DNA of 58,952 bases from Robertmurraya korlensis NBRC 107688. GTDB taxonomy: Bacteria; Bacillota; Bacilli; Bacillales; Cytobacillaceae. Below are positions 8,027 through 16,732 of this stretch, piece by piece. Under the pieces are notes generated by a model. The model made no database searches and was not told the DNA's origin. It saw only the letters and a list, made by a program, of their open reading frames with translations. The position numbers were made by a program, and so were the translations under genes. Every line of letters starts with the position of its first letter. Position 1 is the first letter of the stretch. The stretch spans positions 1 through 58,952 of the forward strand of contig NZ_BCVH01000024.1 in NCBI RefSeq assembly GCF_001591645.1, given 5' to 3'.

Positions 8027-8463
8027 TTAATTCGAAAATTTTACTAACCTATGAAACTCGGGTAAAAACTTCATCAGCCATTCGCTCTCCATTGTTAATT
8101 CTTCAGAGAGCACTTTCGTTTGCTGACCATCTAGATTTTCAATTAATGGGATGAGTACAGAAATATCGTGCTGTAGCTGCTTCATTTGTTGACCGATGGA
8201 GTGAATATGCTTTTCCATTTCTCCCTGTTTCACGTTTTTTTGCTTTTTTATTTCTAGCTTTCTCTTAATCTCATCCAAAGGGATATGCATTTCCTTACAT
8301 TCCTCAATGAAGTGTAAATTCTCTAAAGCTTCATCATTATAAATTCTGTAATTTCCCTTTGAGCGATCGGCATGCAATAAACCTAAATTTGTGTAATAGT
8401 CAATTGTTCTTCTTGAAACTTTTGCGATTGAAGCTAGCTCCCCAATACGGTAAAATGCCCCAT
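8027..8463 (-). pseudogene. MerR-family regulator (YhdQ/CueR-like) with an N-terminal frameshift
   Basis: An ATG at 8463-8461 follows AGAGGTGG, but its frame stops after nine codons. The next frame reads FYRIGELASIAKVSRRTIDYYTNLGLL, a textbook MerR DNA-binding helix, and continues to residue stretch YRIYNDEALENLHFIEECKEM and the stop at 8027. One extra G in the run GGGG (8458-8461) would join ATG to this frame (M-G-A-F-Y-R-I-G). No in-frame ATG, GTG or TTG precedes the motif. Without the repair only a protein from TTG 8377, lacking the first helix, could be made. Either a sequencing error or a real frameshift. It is co-directional with the transporter gene 48 bp downstream. Confidence 0.75.
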
Positions 8464-8506
8464 TGTACCACCTCTTCTTATGAAATGTTCAGTATAAATA
8501 AATATA

Positions 8507-8536
8507 ATTATACGAAAGGGAAAACTGTACAGTCAA
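8507..8536 (-). promoter_or_regulatory. Promoter of the MerR gene with palindrome over the -35
   Basis: On the minus strand TTGACT (8536-8531), an 18-bp spacer and TATAAT (8512-8507) lie about 45 bp before the MerR start. The perfect palindrome ACTGTACAGT (8524-8533) overlaps the -35. MerR proteins usually bind dyads inside long spacers, so the palindrome is only a candidate operator. Confidence 0.65.
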
Positions 8537-8625
8537 ACGTTACGGTTATAAAAAAAATGGTATTATCCATATTTTATGATAAATCTAAGGTTATATGAAG
8601 ATTCCTTAATGAATTGTTAGAAAAA

Positions 8626-8655
8626 TGAAAAAAAGCCTCTTTACTCAGAGGCTTC
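8626..8655 (-). terminator. Intrinsic terminator overlapping the sensor kinase stop
   Basis: The minus-strand stem GCCTCTGAGTAAAGAGGC includes the last three codons and the stop codon of the kinase and is followed by TTTTTTT. Confidence 0.8.
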
Positions 8656-9780
8656 CGACAAGGAAGGAATGGGCATGGTCATTCTGAAAATGGTTTTATC
8701 CGCATTGGATTCACATATAAGGCTACCTTTATGCTTTTCGATGATTTCTCTACATACAAACAGTCCAAGTCCAGTTCCTAGAGTTTTTGTTGTGACAAAT
8801 GGCTCGAAAATTGATTTTAACATCGGGTATGGAATCATCGGTCCGTTATTAGATATTTCAATAATTACATGATTATTGTGAGAAAGGGAACAAATGATTT
8901 CTATAATAGGGTCTTCACGGTATTGTGTTAACACATCAATGGCATTAAATATAATGTTAATTAACACCTGTCTAATTTCATCCACATATCCGAATAGATA
9001 AACATTGTCAAACGTTTCTCTAATGACCTTTACTTTTGAGTCGAGTATGCTCGGATATAAGAAAATCAGTACTTCATCAATAAGCTCATTTAAAGAAAAC
9101 GAACTTTTTTCTTTTCCGATAAGCTCTTTCTTTGAGAGAAGTAAAAATTGAGAAATACGGAAGTTTAGTTGCTCTAGTTCACTTGAAATGATGTCTAAGT
9201 ATTTTATAGATGGATCTTCCGCTTTTAATAATTGAATGAAACCTTGAACAGAGGTCAAGGGGTTTCGAAATTCATGAATGAAACTTGAGGTCATCTGTCC
9301 AAGAAGTGTAAGTCTGTCCTTGTGGGTAGAATCAATAAATTGTGTCTTTTCTTCAATTATTTTGTTTTTCTCCTCTGTAAAATAAGAAACGGAGTGCAGC
9401 AAGAATTTATCAAAGAAGGCATCGATGCTCCTAATGGATTCCTGTATTTCTTCTTTTGTAAAATCAGTTTCAAGTAAATGATGATAGATAATCGAACGAC
9501 CAATGTTGACATTATAAACAAATGCCCCAATATTGATAGAATCCTTTTCTCGCTGTTCTGCGACTTTTAACAAGAATTCTTTAATGAATTTTTCAAAGTC
9601 TAAGCCATCTATTTCAAGACCATCTAAAAGCATTTGAAATAATGAAAGATCATTCGTATGGATCTCAAATTTATAAGGTTCATCTGTTGATTTAAGAATT
9701 TCTATTTCCCATAAAGAGACTAATAAATTCTTTGATTTTGAGAGATAATCAATTAATTTCTCTCTGGTTGCTTGTAGCAT
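8641..9780 (-). CDS. Soluble sporulation-type sensor histidine kinase
   Basis: A 379-residue orphan kinase with no TM segment. The N-terminal region (about 1-150) is a helical sensor domain that I cannot assign. HisKA contains the phospho-acceptor H169 in SSFIHEFRNPLTSVQGF, the form typical of Spo0F-phosphorylating kinases (KinA-KinE). The ATPase domain has the N box INIIFNAIDVL, G1-like ISNNGPMIP and G2 TGLGLFVCREI. No response regulator is adjacent, which fits a phosphorelay kinase. G1 lacks the usual DxGxG aspartate (SNNGP instead), as in several KinA-type kinases. Its target is inferred, not shown. Confidence 0.85.
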   Translation of the reverse strand: MLQATREKLIDYLSKSKNLLVSLWEIEILKSTDEPYKFEIHTNDLSLFQMLLDGLEIDGLDFEKFIKEFLLKVAEQREKDSINIGAFVYNVNIGRSIIYHHLLETDFTKEEIQESIRSIDAFFDKFLLHSVSYFTEEKNKIIEEKTQFIDSTHKDRLTLLGQMTSSFIHEFRNPLTSVQGFIQLLKAEDPSIKYLDIISSELEQLNFRISQFLLLSKKELIGKEKSSFSLNELIDEVLIFLYPSILDSKVKVIRETFDNVYLFGYVDEIRQVLINIIFNAIDVLTQYREDPIIEIICSLSHNNHVIIEISNNGPMIPYPMLKSIFEPFVTTKTLGTGLGLFVCREIIEKHKGSLICESNADKTIFRMTMPIPSLSEASE

Positions 9781-9922
9781 GGATTGTCACTCACCCTTAT
9801 TTTCTTTCTCTCTTTATTAGTTAATAAGGATATATTCGAGGATTTTAGGAGGAATCCTCTTTAGAACACCGAGAAAGATAGAAATGATACGTAAGTCTTA
9901 TATGTGAAAAGAAAATCCGTTA

Positions 9923-11326
9923 CTAAGGTAGTTGTTTGAATGACTCGAGTGCTCGTATTCTTGCAATATTATGTTCAATGACAGGATATGGATAGGTAAT
10001 ACCTAATTTTAGTTGTCCATCCTGTATAATGCTATCTGGGGTTAGCCATGGTGTATGAATAAATTTAGTTGGAATTCCACGTAATTCAGGTATCCACCTT
10101 TTAACATACTTTCCTTCGGGGTCAAACTTGGTCCCTTGAAGGATAGGGTTAAATATTCGGAAAAATGGAGCAGCATCTGAACCTGTTCCGGCCACCCATT
10201 GCCAATTAAAAGAATTAATGGCAAGATCAGCATCTACTAATGTGTCTAAAAACCAGCGTGCACCCCGTTGCCAGGGAATAAGAAGATGCTTTACAAGAAA
10301 AGAAGCAGTTATCATTCTTACTCGATTTGGCATGAAGCCTGTACGCCAAAGTTGTCTCATCCCAGCATCAACGATAGGATAACCAGTTAATCCACTAGTC
10401 CAAAGGTGAAATAGCTTATCGTCATCCTGCCAGGGGAATGATAGGAATCTACTATTTACGGATTGATCAATCATAGACGGATTACTCATAAGTACTTGAT
10501 AAGAAAATTCTCTCCATACGAGCTGGCGTAAAAAAGCCTCTACCTCCTCGTTGTCTTCATCTAGTTGGGTTAAAACCTTATTCCAAATGTATCGTGATGA
10601 AATCTGTCCAAACGCTAAATATGGTGATAGAAAAGAGGTGGATTTAGAAATCGGGATATCTCTACATTGTTCATAAATCTTAAGGTTCGTCTGGATGAAT
10701 TCTAATACCAGAGACAGACCATGTTCCTCGGTAGGTTTGTATATCGTAAATTGCTCATCCCAACGGATTGTGGGAAGAAGTTGTAGTGCATGAACAGGGA
10801 TGGACGGAAGTTCACGCATATTCGTTCTATTCATAATACGCGGATTCATAATAGGCCTAGGAATTTCATGCTTTCGAAATTGTCGATAAAATGGTGTAAA
10901 TACTTTAAACCCTTTCGAATTGCCTTTAGTTATTGTCCATGGCGGTAATAGGAGTGTTGACTCAAAGGTCTGCACACGTATCTCTCTGGACTGAAGTTCT
11001 CTTCCTATCATTAAGTCTCGATTATATACATTTGGTTCATAGACTCGATTCCAATAGACAGCAGTAGCCTTCGTTTTATAAAGCACTCGTTCAAGCTCTT
11101 CCTTATAATTACCTTTTCTAATTAAAAAAGGGATTTGTAGCTTTTGTAGCGACTGTTGAAAGTCTAATAGGGCATGATGGAGCCACCAATTACTAGCGCT
11201 GAAACCTTTCTCGGGCTCATATATAAATACAGCAATCATAGACGAATGTTTATTTGCGGCAGCTAATGCCGCATTATCATGGACGCGCAAATCTCTTCTA
11301 ACAATGTATAAAGCAGTATCTACCAT
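9923..11326 (-). CDS. phr: Deoxyribodipyrimidine photolyase
   Basis: A 467-residue flavoprotein that repairs cyclobutane pyrimidine dimers with blue light. The start MVDTALYIVRRDLRVHDN at 11326 follows GGAGG; the longer reading adds 21 residues unlike the family. An N-terminal alpha/beta photolyase domain (about 1-135) precedes the helical FAD-binding domain (about 195-465). The latter has the signatures FLRQLVWREFSYQ, GYPIVDAGMRQLWRTGFMPNRVRM and FNWQWVAGTGSDAAPFFRIFNP. It is a class I CPD photolyase rather than a cryptochrome by overall pattern. It is monocistronic and divergent from feoA. Confidence 0.95.
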   Translation of the reverse strand: MVDTALYIVRRDLRVHDNAALAAANKHSSMIAVFIYEPEKGFSASNWWLHHALLDFQQSLQKLQIPFLIRKGNYKEELERVLYKTKATAVYWNRVYEPNVYNRDLMIGRELQSREIRVQTFESTLLLPPWTITKGNSKGFKVFTPFYRQFRKHEIPRPIMNPRIMNRTNMRELPSIPVHALQLLPTIRWDEQFTIYKPTEEHGLSLVLEFIQTNLKIYEQCRDIPISKSTSFLSPYLAFGQISSRYIWNKVLTQLDEDNEEVEAFLRQLVWREFSYQVLMSNPSMIDQSVNSRFLSFPWQDDDKLFHLWTSGLTGYPIVDAGMRQLWRTGFMPNRVRMITASFLVKHLLIPWQRGARWFLDTLVDADLAINSFNWQWVAGTGSDAAPFFRIFNPILQGTKFDPEGKYVKRWIPELRGIPTKFIHTPWLTPDSIIQDGQLKLGITYPYPVIEHNIARIRALESFKQLP

Positions 11327-11447
11327 GTTTTTGTTCCTCCAATGTGTTTTCCAAATTAAACAATACCGTTTTACGTTATAAGGGAGCAAAAATGAGTGTG
11401 TTTACTGTGATATTTCACACAGCGAACCAATGGGTTAACATGCTATA

Positions 11448-11466
11448 TATAAAGATAATCATTCTC
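11448..11466 (+). promoter_or_regulatory. Fur box upstream of feoAB
   Basis: The 19-bp segment TATAAAGATAATCATTCTC matches the Fur consensus (GATAATGATAATCATTATC) at 16 of 19 positions. It lies about 50 bp before feoA, as expected for iron-dependent repression. Confidence 0.75.
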
Positions 11467-11516
11467 AATTAGAGTTTGTTAGCTATTTAAATATTACATA
11501 TATATGGGTGATAAAT

Positions 11517-11741
11517 ATGTTGATTGAATTAAAAGCGGGGGAACATGCGATTATTAAGGACATATCTGGTGCTAATGCATTAGTCAGGCGTAGATTATTA
11601 GATTTAGGAATAACCGAGGGCTCAACAGTATGTGTAATATGTATTATGCCATTCGGTGGGCCTATCATGCTGGAATCATGTGGACAGTGCGTTGGAATAA
11701 GAAGAAATGAAGCCCTTAGCATAGAGGTGGAAAAAGGATAA
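11517..11741 (+). CDS. feoA: Ferrous iron transport protein FeoA
   Basis: A 74-residue SH3-like cytoplasmic accessory protein of the Feo ferrous iron uptake system. Start at ATG 11517 with GGGTGA 5 nt before it; an upstream in-frame GTG at 11508 lies inside that site. Family features: VRRRLLDLGITEGSTV and a C-terminal RRNEALSIEV. Its stop overlaps the feoB start by one base, so the genes form an operon under the Fur box. Confidence 0.92.
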   Translation: MLIELKAGEHAIIKDISGANALVRRRLLDLGITEGSTVCVICIMPFGGPIMLESCGQCVGIRRNEALSIEVEKG

Positions 11742-13744
11742 TGGAGATTGCACTATTTGGAAATCCGAATACCGGAAAAACATCACTTTTCAACAGTTTA
11801 ACAGGTTCGTATGAGTATATTGGAAATTGGAGTGGAGTGACAGTTGAGAAGAAGGTGGGGAACCTTAAGCAGCAAGCTGCAAGATTAATTGATTTACCAG
11901 GAATTTATTCGCTAAACCCTTTGTCAAAGGATGAAGGTGTGGTTACACAATTTGTCCTTCATGAAACCTACGACAAAATTCTTAATATAATAGATGCTTC
12001 TCAAATTGAGAGGAATTTACATCTTACTCTTCAATTATTAGAATTAGGTAAGCCCGTTGTTGTTGGGCTGAATATGGTTGATGTAGCTAGTAATCGGGGC
12101 ATTGAAGTACATACTGAAAAGCTTGGAGAGATATTAGGTACACCTGTTACGTCTGTTATAGCACGAAGTGGAAAGGGCTGTGATGTACTAGCAGAAATGG
12201 TTACCGCAACTTCCTATGGAGTTTTAGATAAAAACCTAATTTACTATGGAAAAGAAATTGAAGAAACGATTCTACAAATCTCACAATTGGTTAACGGAAA
12301 AACAAATATATCCTCACGTTGGCTTACCATACAGTTGTTAGAGGGAAATGAGTATGTAAAGAAATATATGTATGGACTTTTAGGAGAAGAAAGCATAGAA
12401 CAGGTGATTAGAAAGGTAGAACAGAGGATTTTTCAGTCTAGTGGAAAAACGGTAGATCAATATATTTACCAAACTCGAAGGGAAGTCATTTCTTCAATAA
12501 CTAAAAAGGTTACGGTAAGAAGAGAAGAGACACGTCAACCATTTTCAGAGAAAATGGATGCATTGGTCACTAATAAGTGGTTAGGAATTCCCATTTTCCT
12601 TAGTCTGATGTATGTGATGTTCATGCTTACTTTCGATTGGCTAGGATTTCCGTTATCTGATTTGCTTGATGGATTTATTACCGGTCCGCTTACTAATCTT
12701 ATTGAAGAATTCCTTAGATTAGTCGGTGCTTCTAATTTTATACATGCCATTGTAATTGATGGAATCGTTGCAGGTGTGGGTGGGGTACTAGTCTTTGTAC
12801 CACAAATATTTATTTTGTTTTTCTTCATTTCCCTACTCGAGGATTCAGGCTATATGGCTAGAGTGGCATTAGTTATGGATCGAATAATGGAGTTGGTTGG
12901 TTTAAATGGAAAGGCATTTATTCCGATGATGATTGGATTTGGATGTAATGTTCCAGGAGTAATGGCAGCCCGTACGATAGAAACACCAAAGGAAAGAATA
13001 CTTACGATCTTGTTAACTCCTCTTATGTCTTGTTCAGCTCGGCTTCCTGTATATGCCCTATTTGTAGGAGCTTTTTTTGTAAAGTATAAGGCTTTTGTCG
13101 TCCTATCTCTGTATGTTATCGGGATTATTGTTGCCTTGATAATAGCAAAGCTATTTTCTAAAACAATATTAAAAGGAGAGACCTCATTATTTGTAATTGA
13201 GCTTCCTCCTTATCGGCTCCCCCAATTCCAGACTTTATGGAGAAGCACATGGGATAAAGGCAAAGGATTTATCCGTAAGGCTGGTACGTTCATATTCGCA
13301 GGCTCCGTTCTGATATGGCTGTTATCGTACGCTGGTCCATCGGGGGTAGATGTAAAGATGGATGAGAGCTTCCTTGCAATGATCGGTGGGGTATTTGCCC
13401 CCCTGTTAACTCCAATTGGCTTTGGTTCTTGGCAAGCAGGAGCATCCCTTTTGACTGGTTTTTTAGCAAAAGAAGCAATTATTTCAACAATGAATATTAT
13501 TTACTATGTCCCAGACGAATCTAGCTTACAAGGATTACTAGCAACATCTTACTCTCCATTAGCAGCCTATAGTTTTATGTTGTTTATTTTATTGTATATC
13601 CCTTGCTTGGCAACAGTTGCAACTATTAGAAAAGAAACTGCTTCAAGAAAGTGGACAGTAATATCAGTTGCCTATGCCTTTGTTGTAGCCTATCTATTAT
13701 GTTTCCTTGTTTACCAAGGTGGAAAATTATTAGGATTCTCTTGA
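11741..13744 (+). CDS. feoB: Ferrous iron transporter FeoB
   Basis: A 667-residue membrane GTPase that imports Fe2+. The cytoplasmic N-terminal G domain has G1 GNPNTGKT (residues 7-14), G3 DLPGIYSL and G4 NMVD, followed by the helical GDI-like region. From about residue 280 two Gate domains with roughly eight to ten TMs follow, including the conserved MIGFGCNVPGVMAARTIETPKER spanning segment and CSARLPVYALFVGAFF. It is complete and typical in length for the Firmicute form. Regulated with feoA by Fur. Confidence 0.96.
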   Translation: MEIALFGNPNTGKTSLFNSLTGSYEYIGNWSGVTVEKKVGNLKQQAARLIDLPGIYSLNPLSKDEGVVTQFVLHETYDKILNIIDASQIERNLHLTLQLLELGKPVVVGLNMVDVASNRGIEVHTEKLGEILGTPVTSVIARSGKGCDVLAEMVTATSYGVLDKNLIYYGKEIEETILQISQLVNGKTNISSRWLTIQLLEGNEYVKKYMYGLLGEESIEQVIRKVEQRIFQSSGKTVDQYIYQTRREVISSITKKVTVRREETRQPFSEKMDALVTNKWLGIPIFLSLMYVMFMLTFDWLGFPLSDLLDGFITGPLTNLIEEFLRLVGASNFIHAIVIDGIVAGVGGVLVFVPQIFILFFFISLLEDSGYMARVALVMDRIMELVGLNGKAFIPMMIGFGCNVPGVMAARTIETPKERILTILLTPLMSCSARLPVYALFVGAFFVKYKAFVVLSLYVIGIIVALIIAKLFSKTILKGETSLFVIELPPYRLPQFQTLWRSTWDKGKGFIRKAGTFIFAGSVLIWLLSYAGPSGVDVKMDESFLAMIGGVFAPLLTPIGFGSWQAGASLLTGFLAKEAIISTMNIIYYVPDESSLQGLLATSYSPLAAYSFMLFILLYIPCLATVATIRKETASRKWTVISVAYAFVVAYLLCFLVYQGGKLLGFS

Positions 13745-13760
13745 ACAATGAGGTGGGAAC

Positions 13761-13925
13761 ATGTTGGTAAATATTCTTTTAGGTGGTATTATATTTGGTT
13801 ATGCTAGCTTTACTTTTATAAAGCATATACAAAAATCGAAACAAGGAAAATGTGCAGCATGTGCTGTGAAGAATACTTGTCAAAGTGAGGCTGTATGTGC
13901 TAGTAAAGTAACTAATAATAAATAA
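13761..13925 (+). CDS. FeoB-associated Cys-rich membrane protein (54 aa)
   Basis: A 54-residue protein with one N-terminal TM (about 3-20) and a cytoplasmic tail with four cysteines (CAAC...C...C). It starts 16 bp after feoB behind AGGTGGGAA. This is the small partner commonly found after feoB in Firmicutes, in the place of the unrelated FeoC. It may bind iron or an Fe-S cluster. It completes the feo operon. Confidence 0.85.
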   Translation: MLVNILLGGIIFGYASFTFIKHIQKSKQGKCAACAVKNTCQSEAVCASKVTNNK

Positions 13926-13929
13926 GTGA

Positions 13930-13962
13930 AAACCTGCTATTCATATAGGATAGCAGTTTTTT
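13930..13962 (+). terminator. Intrinsic terminator of the feo operon
   Basis: CTGCTAT (13934-13940) pairs with ATAGCAG (13950-13956), followed by TTTTTTATT. Confidence 0.8.
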
Positions 13963-14039
13963 ATTGGAATATTTTCCATTGTTGATTTATAATGAATAAA
14001 GGATGTGTAAAATTACACCAATTCATTTTAAAGGACTGA

Positions 14040-14507
14040 ATGGATTTGACTAGAGACGAGATAATATCGAAGGTATCGGAGAAAATGAGATTAATCCGGA
14101 CGGAAGCAGGGTACACACAGGATAAAATGGGTGAAGTCATCGGTCTTTCGAAAAAGACGCTCGTACAAATCGAAAAAGGTAGGATGGATGCAAACTGGCA
14201 AACGGTTGTTACCATTTGTGCTCTATTTCGCGAAACCGAAACGATTCAATATTTATTCGGGAGTGACCCGCTAGAAGTGCTAGAGACTGTTGCAAGAGAT
14301 GGAATTGATTATCGAAAAGAAAAAACATTGGGTGGAAAGCTATGGTGGCGTGAGATTGACAGAAAAAAGGGGATTATTCTACAGCAAAATGTCTTAAGTC
14401 AACACTATCGCATTCTTGATGATGAGTACTTTCGCATTTTTAGCAGTTTCGAAGAACATGCCTCTAGAGAGCGATTTGAAGAGCTTGTTAATGAAATAAA
14501 GGATTAA
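14040..14507 (+). CDS. XRE-family transcriptional regulator
   Basis: A 155-residue protein with an N-terminal Cro/C1-type helix-turn-helix (about residues 8-62; MRLIRTEAGYTQDKMGEVIG, KKTLVQIEKGR). The C-terminal part (about 75-150, rich in W, R and acidic residues) matches nothing I know. AAGGA lies before the ATG. It is monocistronic with its own terminator. It could be autoregulatory; its target is unknown. Confidence 0.8.
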   Translation: MDLTRDEIISKVSEKMRLIRTEAGYTQDKMGEVIGLSKKTLVQIEKGRMDANWQTVVTICALFRETETIQYLFGSDPLEVLETVARDGIDYRKEKTLGGKLWWREIDRKKGIILQQNVLSQHYRILDDEYFRIFSSFEEHASRERFEELVNEIKD

Positions 14508-14513
14508 AGAACA

Positions 14514-14556
14514 AAAAGCTACTTGTTGTCCAGGAGGGAAACTAGTAGCTTTTTTT
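14514..14556 (+). terminator. Intrinsic terminator of the XRE gene
   Basis: AAAAGCTACT pairs with AGTAGCTTTTTTT around a loop of about 20 nt and runs into a T tract. Confidence 0.7.
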
Positions 14557-14592
14557 CATGAAATAGTATGAATGAAGCAGTTGTCCTTTTCA

Positions 14593-14913
14593 TCACTTTA
14601 GTTGGAGGGGGTGTTGAAAAGAAATGGATTTAGAAACAGGGTTGAACGAATGCTCATTTTCAAAAATAGCTTTAATCTTGTTTAGGAATAAATGATTTCT
14701 TTGTCCATCAACAACTACCAATAACTTACTACCCTTTTTTAATGTTAAAAAAAATGTAACTAGTTTTGCTATGTGTAAGCCGGAAACGGAATGTTGATTA
14801 TGATAAAAAGTGACCATACCATTGAATTTCTTAGTTAATGTGTATAGCTCCATAATCTCTTTCATCATTAATCGATGGGTATAACGAATCGTTACAGACG
14901 ATGTTTCGTTCAT
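14593..14913 (-). CDS. HPr-like domain protein lacking phosphorylation sites
   Basis: A 106-residue protein. The start ATG 14913 follows AAAGGAGTGAGG; the GTG at 14922 lies within that site. Residues about 8-92 follow the HPr (PTS phosphocarrier) pattern: a first strand, a helix ending TKKFN, then VTFYHNQHSVSG, and KKGSKLLVVVDG with a final helix LFLNKIKAIFE. When aligned on TKKFN and VDG, the catalytic His-15 and the regulatory Ser-46 are not conserved. It is thus a probable HPr-fold protein without PTS activity. No PTS gene is nearby. Similarity is judged by eye. Confidence 0.65.
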   Translation of the reverse strand: MNETSSVTIRYTHRLMMKEIMELYTLTKKFNGMVTFYHNQHSVSGLHIAKLVTFFLTLKKGSKLLVVVDGQRNHLFLNKIKAIFENEHSFNPVSKSISFQHPLQLK

Positions 14914-15112
14914 TGACCTCACTCCTTTATCGATAGAGATTTACTAACTAATTACCCCTAATTATTCTATATGAAACATGTTTGTAAGGAGAAGAATTGG
15001 AAAATTCCGCCTATCAGTCTAGAGACCGAGGAAAATCCCATCAAAGGTCTGTTTTGGAGAAAGTTTTCTAAGAGTAAACTTTAAGTATCAAAGGGAGTTA
15101 GGGGTAGAACGA

Positions 15113-16381
15113 ATGAATAAATTTATTGTTGTCTTTCAAAACAAAAATTTCACAAAGCTTTTTTTAGCCAATTTCACCTCACAAATGGGAAGTACCATTG
15201 GACTTACCGCCTTCATGTTCTATTTATTGGATCATTTTTCAGATCAGCCTTTGTACGCATCAATTACAGAATTAATGTACTCTCTCCCCACATTAGTCAT
15301 TTTCTTCCTAGTCGGAGTTTTTGCTGATCGTATGGATAGACAAAAGATAGCTTTTAGCTGTGACTGGATAAGTGCTGTGCTATCCATACTCTTTTTAGGA
15401 ACCTTATTTATAGGGTGGATGCCACTTATCTTCTGTGTTCTCTTTTTAAGAAGTGCGGTTCAAAAATTCTTTTTCCCTGCTGAACACTCAATGGTTCAAG
15501 GAATTCTAAAACAGGATGATTACACAACTGCTGCTGGTTTAAATCAATTGGTAATGAGTTTATTTATGTTATTCGGTAATGGATTAGGGGTGTTTGCCTA
15601 TTGGACAGTAGGAATTTATGGTGCCATCCTTATCGATACAGTAACCTTTGTCCTTAGTGCTCTTCTTATTCGTTCCTGTAAGATCGATGAGACGGTGCGG
15701 ATGCCAAATGGGAAACATCGTTTAAAAGATTTAAATATCTCTACAGTCATTGTTGATTTCAGAGACTCGATGAAATATATATTACAGCATGGTCTTTTGC
15801 GAACATTGTTAATTGGTTTTATCGTGTTTGGTGTTGTTAATGGTGGTTTTAGCGTCATGCCAGTTTTTATCTTGAAATATAAGCTTGCCCCTGAGACCTA
15901 TGAACAATTTTCTATTATCGTCGGAATAATGTTTGGAACAGGAGCTCTGCTTGGAAGTGTGATTGCATCGTTTATTAGCCAAAAATTAAAACTTCATCAG
16001 CTCATTATTATGGGGCTTCTAATAACCGGGAGTTTTGTCATCCTGTCATCCCTAACTACGTCACTGGTTTTATTCCTTGTACTCGTGTTTATTTCGGCTC
16101 TAGGATTACCACTGATTAATATAGGAATCGGAGGTTGGATGCCTAGTATTGTAAATCCAAAAATGATGGGGAGAGTTCAAGGGTGGGTTTCACCATTAAT
16201 GATGTTTTCTCAATCGCTTACTTTGGGATTTATCGCCTATAGCTTTCCAACATTTTTAAAAGTGGAGATGCTTTACTGGATCGTGGGAGGATGTTTGATA
16301 TTAGTAGGGGTATTTTATGCAATTACCCTTCCGAAGTACAGCCGAGATATCCTACCACAATCAAAGCCAATGACGGTTTAG
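15113..16381 (+). CDS. MFS transporter, drug-efflux type
   Basis: A 422-residue protein with 12 predicted TMs of the major facilitator superfamily. It has the loop motif GVFADRMDRQK after TM2 and the domain pattern of the macrolide/enterobactin exporter group (MFS_3; MefA, YfiS/YxiO type). It is complete, with a ribosome site GGAG/AGGGG before the ATG. It is followed by the attenuator of a multidrug ABC exporter on the same strand, but no terminator is evident between, so some readthrough is possible. Substrate unknown. Confidence 0.85.
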   Translation: MNKFIVVFQNKNFTKLFLANFTSQMGSTIGLTAFMFYLLDHFSDQPLYASITELMYSLPTLVIFFLVGVFADRMDRQKIAFSCDWISAVLSILFLGTLFIGWMPLIFCVLFLRSAVQKFFFPAEHSMVQGILKQDDYTTAAGLNQLVMSLFMLFGNGLGVFAYWTVGIYGAILIDTVTFVLSALLIRSCKIDETVRMPNGKHRLKDLNISTVIVDFRDSMKYILQHGLLRTLLIGFIVFGVVNGGFSVMPVFILKYKLAPETYEQFSIIVGIMFGTGALLGSVIASFISQKLKLHQLIIMGLLITGSFVILSSLTTSLVLFLVLVFISALGLPLINIGIGGWMPSIVNPKMMGRVQGWVSPLMMFSQSLTLGFIAYSFPTFLKVEMLYWIVGGCLILVGVFYAITLPKYSRDILPQSKPMTV

Positions 16382-16418
16382 TGCAATACTGAAGGTCTAT
16401 AATAATAAGAAAATTCAA

Positions 16419-16447
16419 TTGACTTTAGGGAGCATTGATGATAATGT
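16419..16447 (+). promoter_or_regulatory. Candidate promoter of the bmrCD leader
   Basis: TTGACT (16419-16424), a 17-bp spacer and TAATGT (16442-16447), about 40 bp before the leader ORF. The -35 is good and the -10 is weak. Confidence 0.45.
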
Positions 16448-16488
16448 AACAAATATGGAAAATAATGAAAGGATAGGAGGTTGCGATC

Positions 16489-16560
16489 ATGAGAGAAAGA
16501 GATTTACACATTCACTCAACTGAATATATGAACGTAACCATTTTCATATCCTTGTCTTAA
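16489..16560 (+). CDS. Leader peptide 1 of the ABC exporter (BmrB-like, 23 aa)
   Basis: ATG 16489 follows AGGAGG with good spacing and opens a 23-codon frame (MRERDLHIHS...) ending at TAA 16558-16560. It lies before two terminators and two ABC genes. The B. subtilis bmrB-bmrC-bmrD operon is controlled by ribosome-mediated attenuation in a leader peptide gene, and this is the positional equivalent, though shorter. Codons 15-17 contain ACGTAACC (16532-16539), complementary to part of terminator 1. Confidence 0.65.
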   Translation: MRERDLHIHSTEYMNVTIFISLS

Positions 16561-16602
16561 ATGAGCCCATTTTCAGTATTTAACGAACAGCACGGGTTAC
16601 GT
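16532..16602 (+). promoter_or_regulatory. Candidate antiterminator pairing in the bmrCD leader
   Basis: ACGTAACC (16532-16539, inside the leader ORF) is perfectly complementary to GGTTACGT (16595-16602), which includes the inner part of the 5-prime arm of terminator 1. The two pairings exclude each other. A ribosome moving over 16532-16539 would favour the terminator; one stalled earlier would leave the antiterminator free to form. Confidence 0.55.
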
Positions 16603-16625
16603 AGGAAGTAACTTGTGCTTTTTTG
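16589..16625 (+). terminator. Attenuator terminator 1 upstream of bmrC
   Basis: A 12-bp stem AGCACGGGTTAC (16589-16600) with GTAACTTGTGCT (16608-16619), including two GU pairs, a 7-nt loop and a T run. Confidence 0.85.
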
Positions 16626-16634
16626 TCGTCTTTT

Positions 16635-16667
16635 GACATATCGCATAGGATGCGGTATGTCTTTTTT
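16635..16667 (+). terminator. Attenuator terminator 2 upstream of bmrC
   Basis: A 12-bp stem GACATATCGCAT (16635-16646) with ATGCGGTATGTC (16650-16661), one GU pair, a 3-nt loop and TTTTTT. It is 10 bp after the T run of terminator 1. Confidence 0.85.
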
Positions 16668-16732
16668 GTCTTTAATAGAGGTAGCATTGGGAAATACCCA
16701 TTACTATAAAAAAACTTAAGGAGGAAGGAACA

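Noticed and set aside
8359-8598. Plus-strand 79-residue frame over the MerR gene start
   Set aside because: Antisense to clear MerR sequence and to its promoter; no ribosome site.
15000-15112. Possible riboswitch before the MFS gene (AGAGACC and GGTCT pairing)
   Set aside because: The pairing is short, no known riboswitch core was recognised and no terminator follows.
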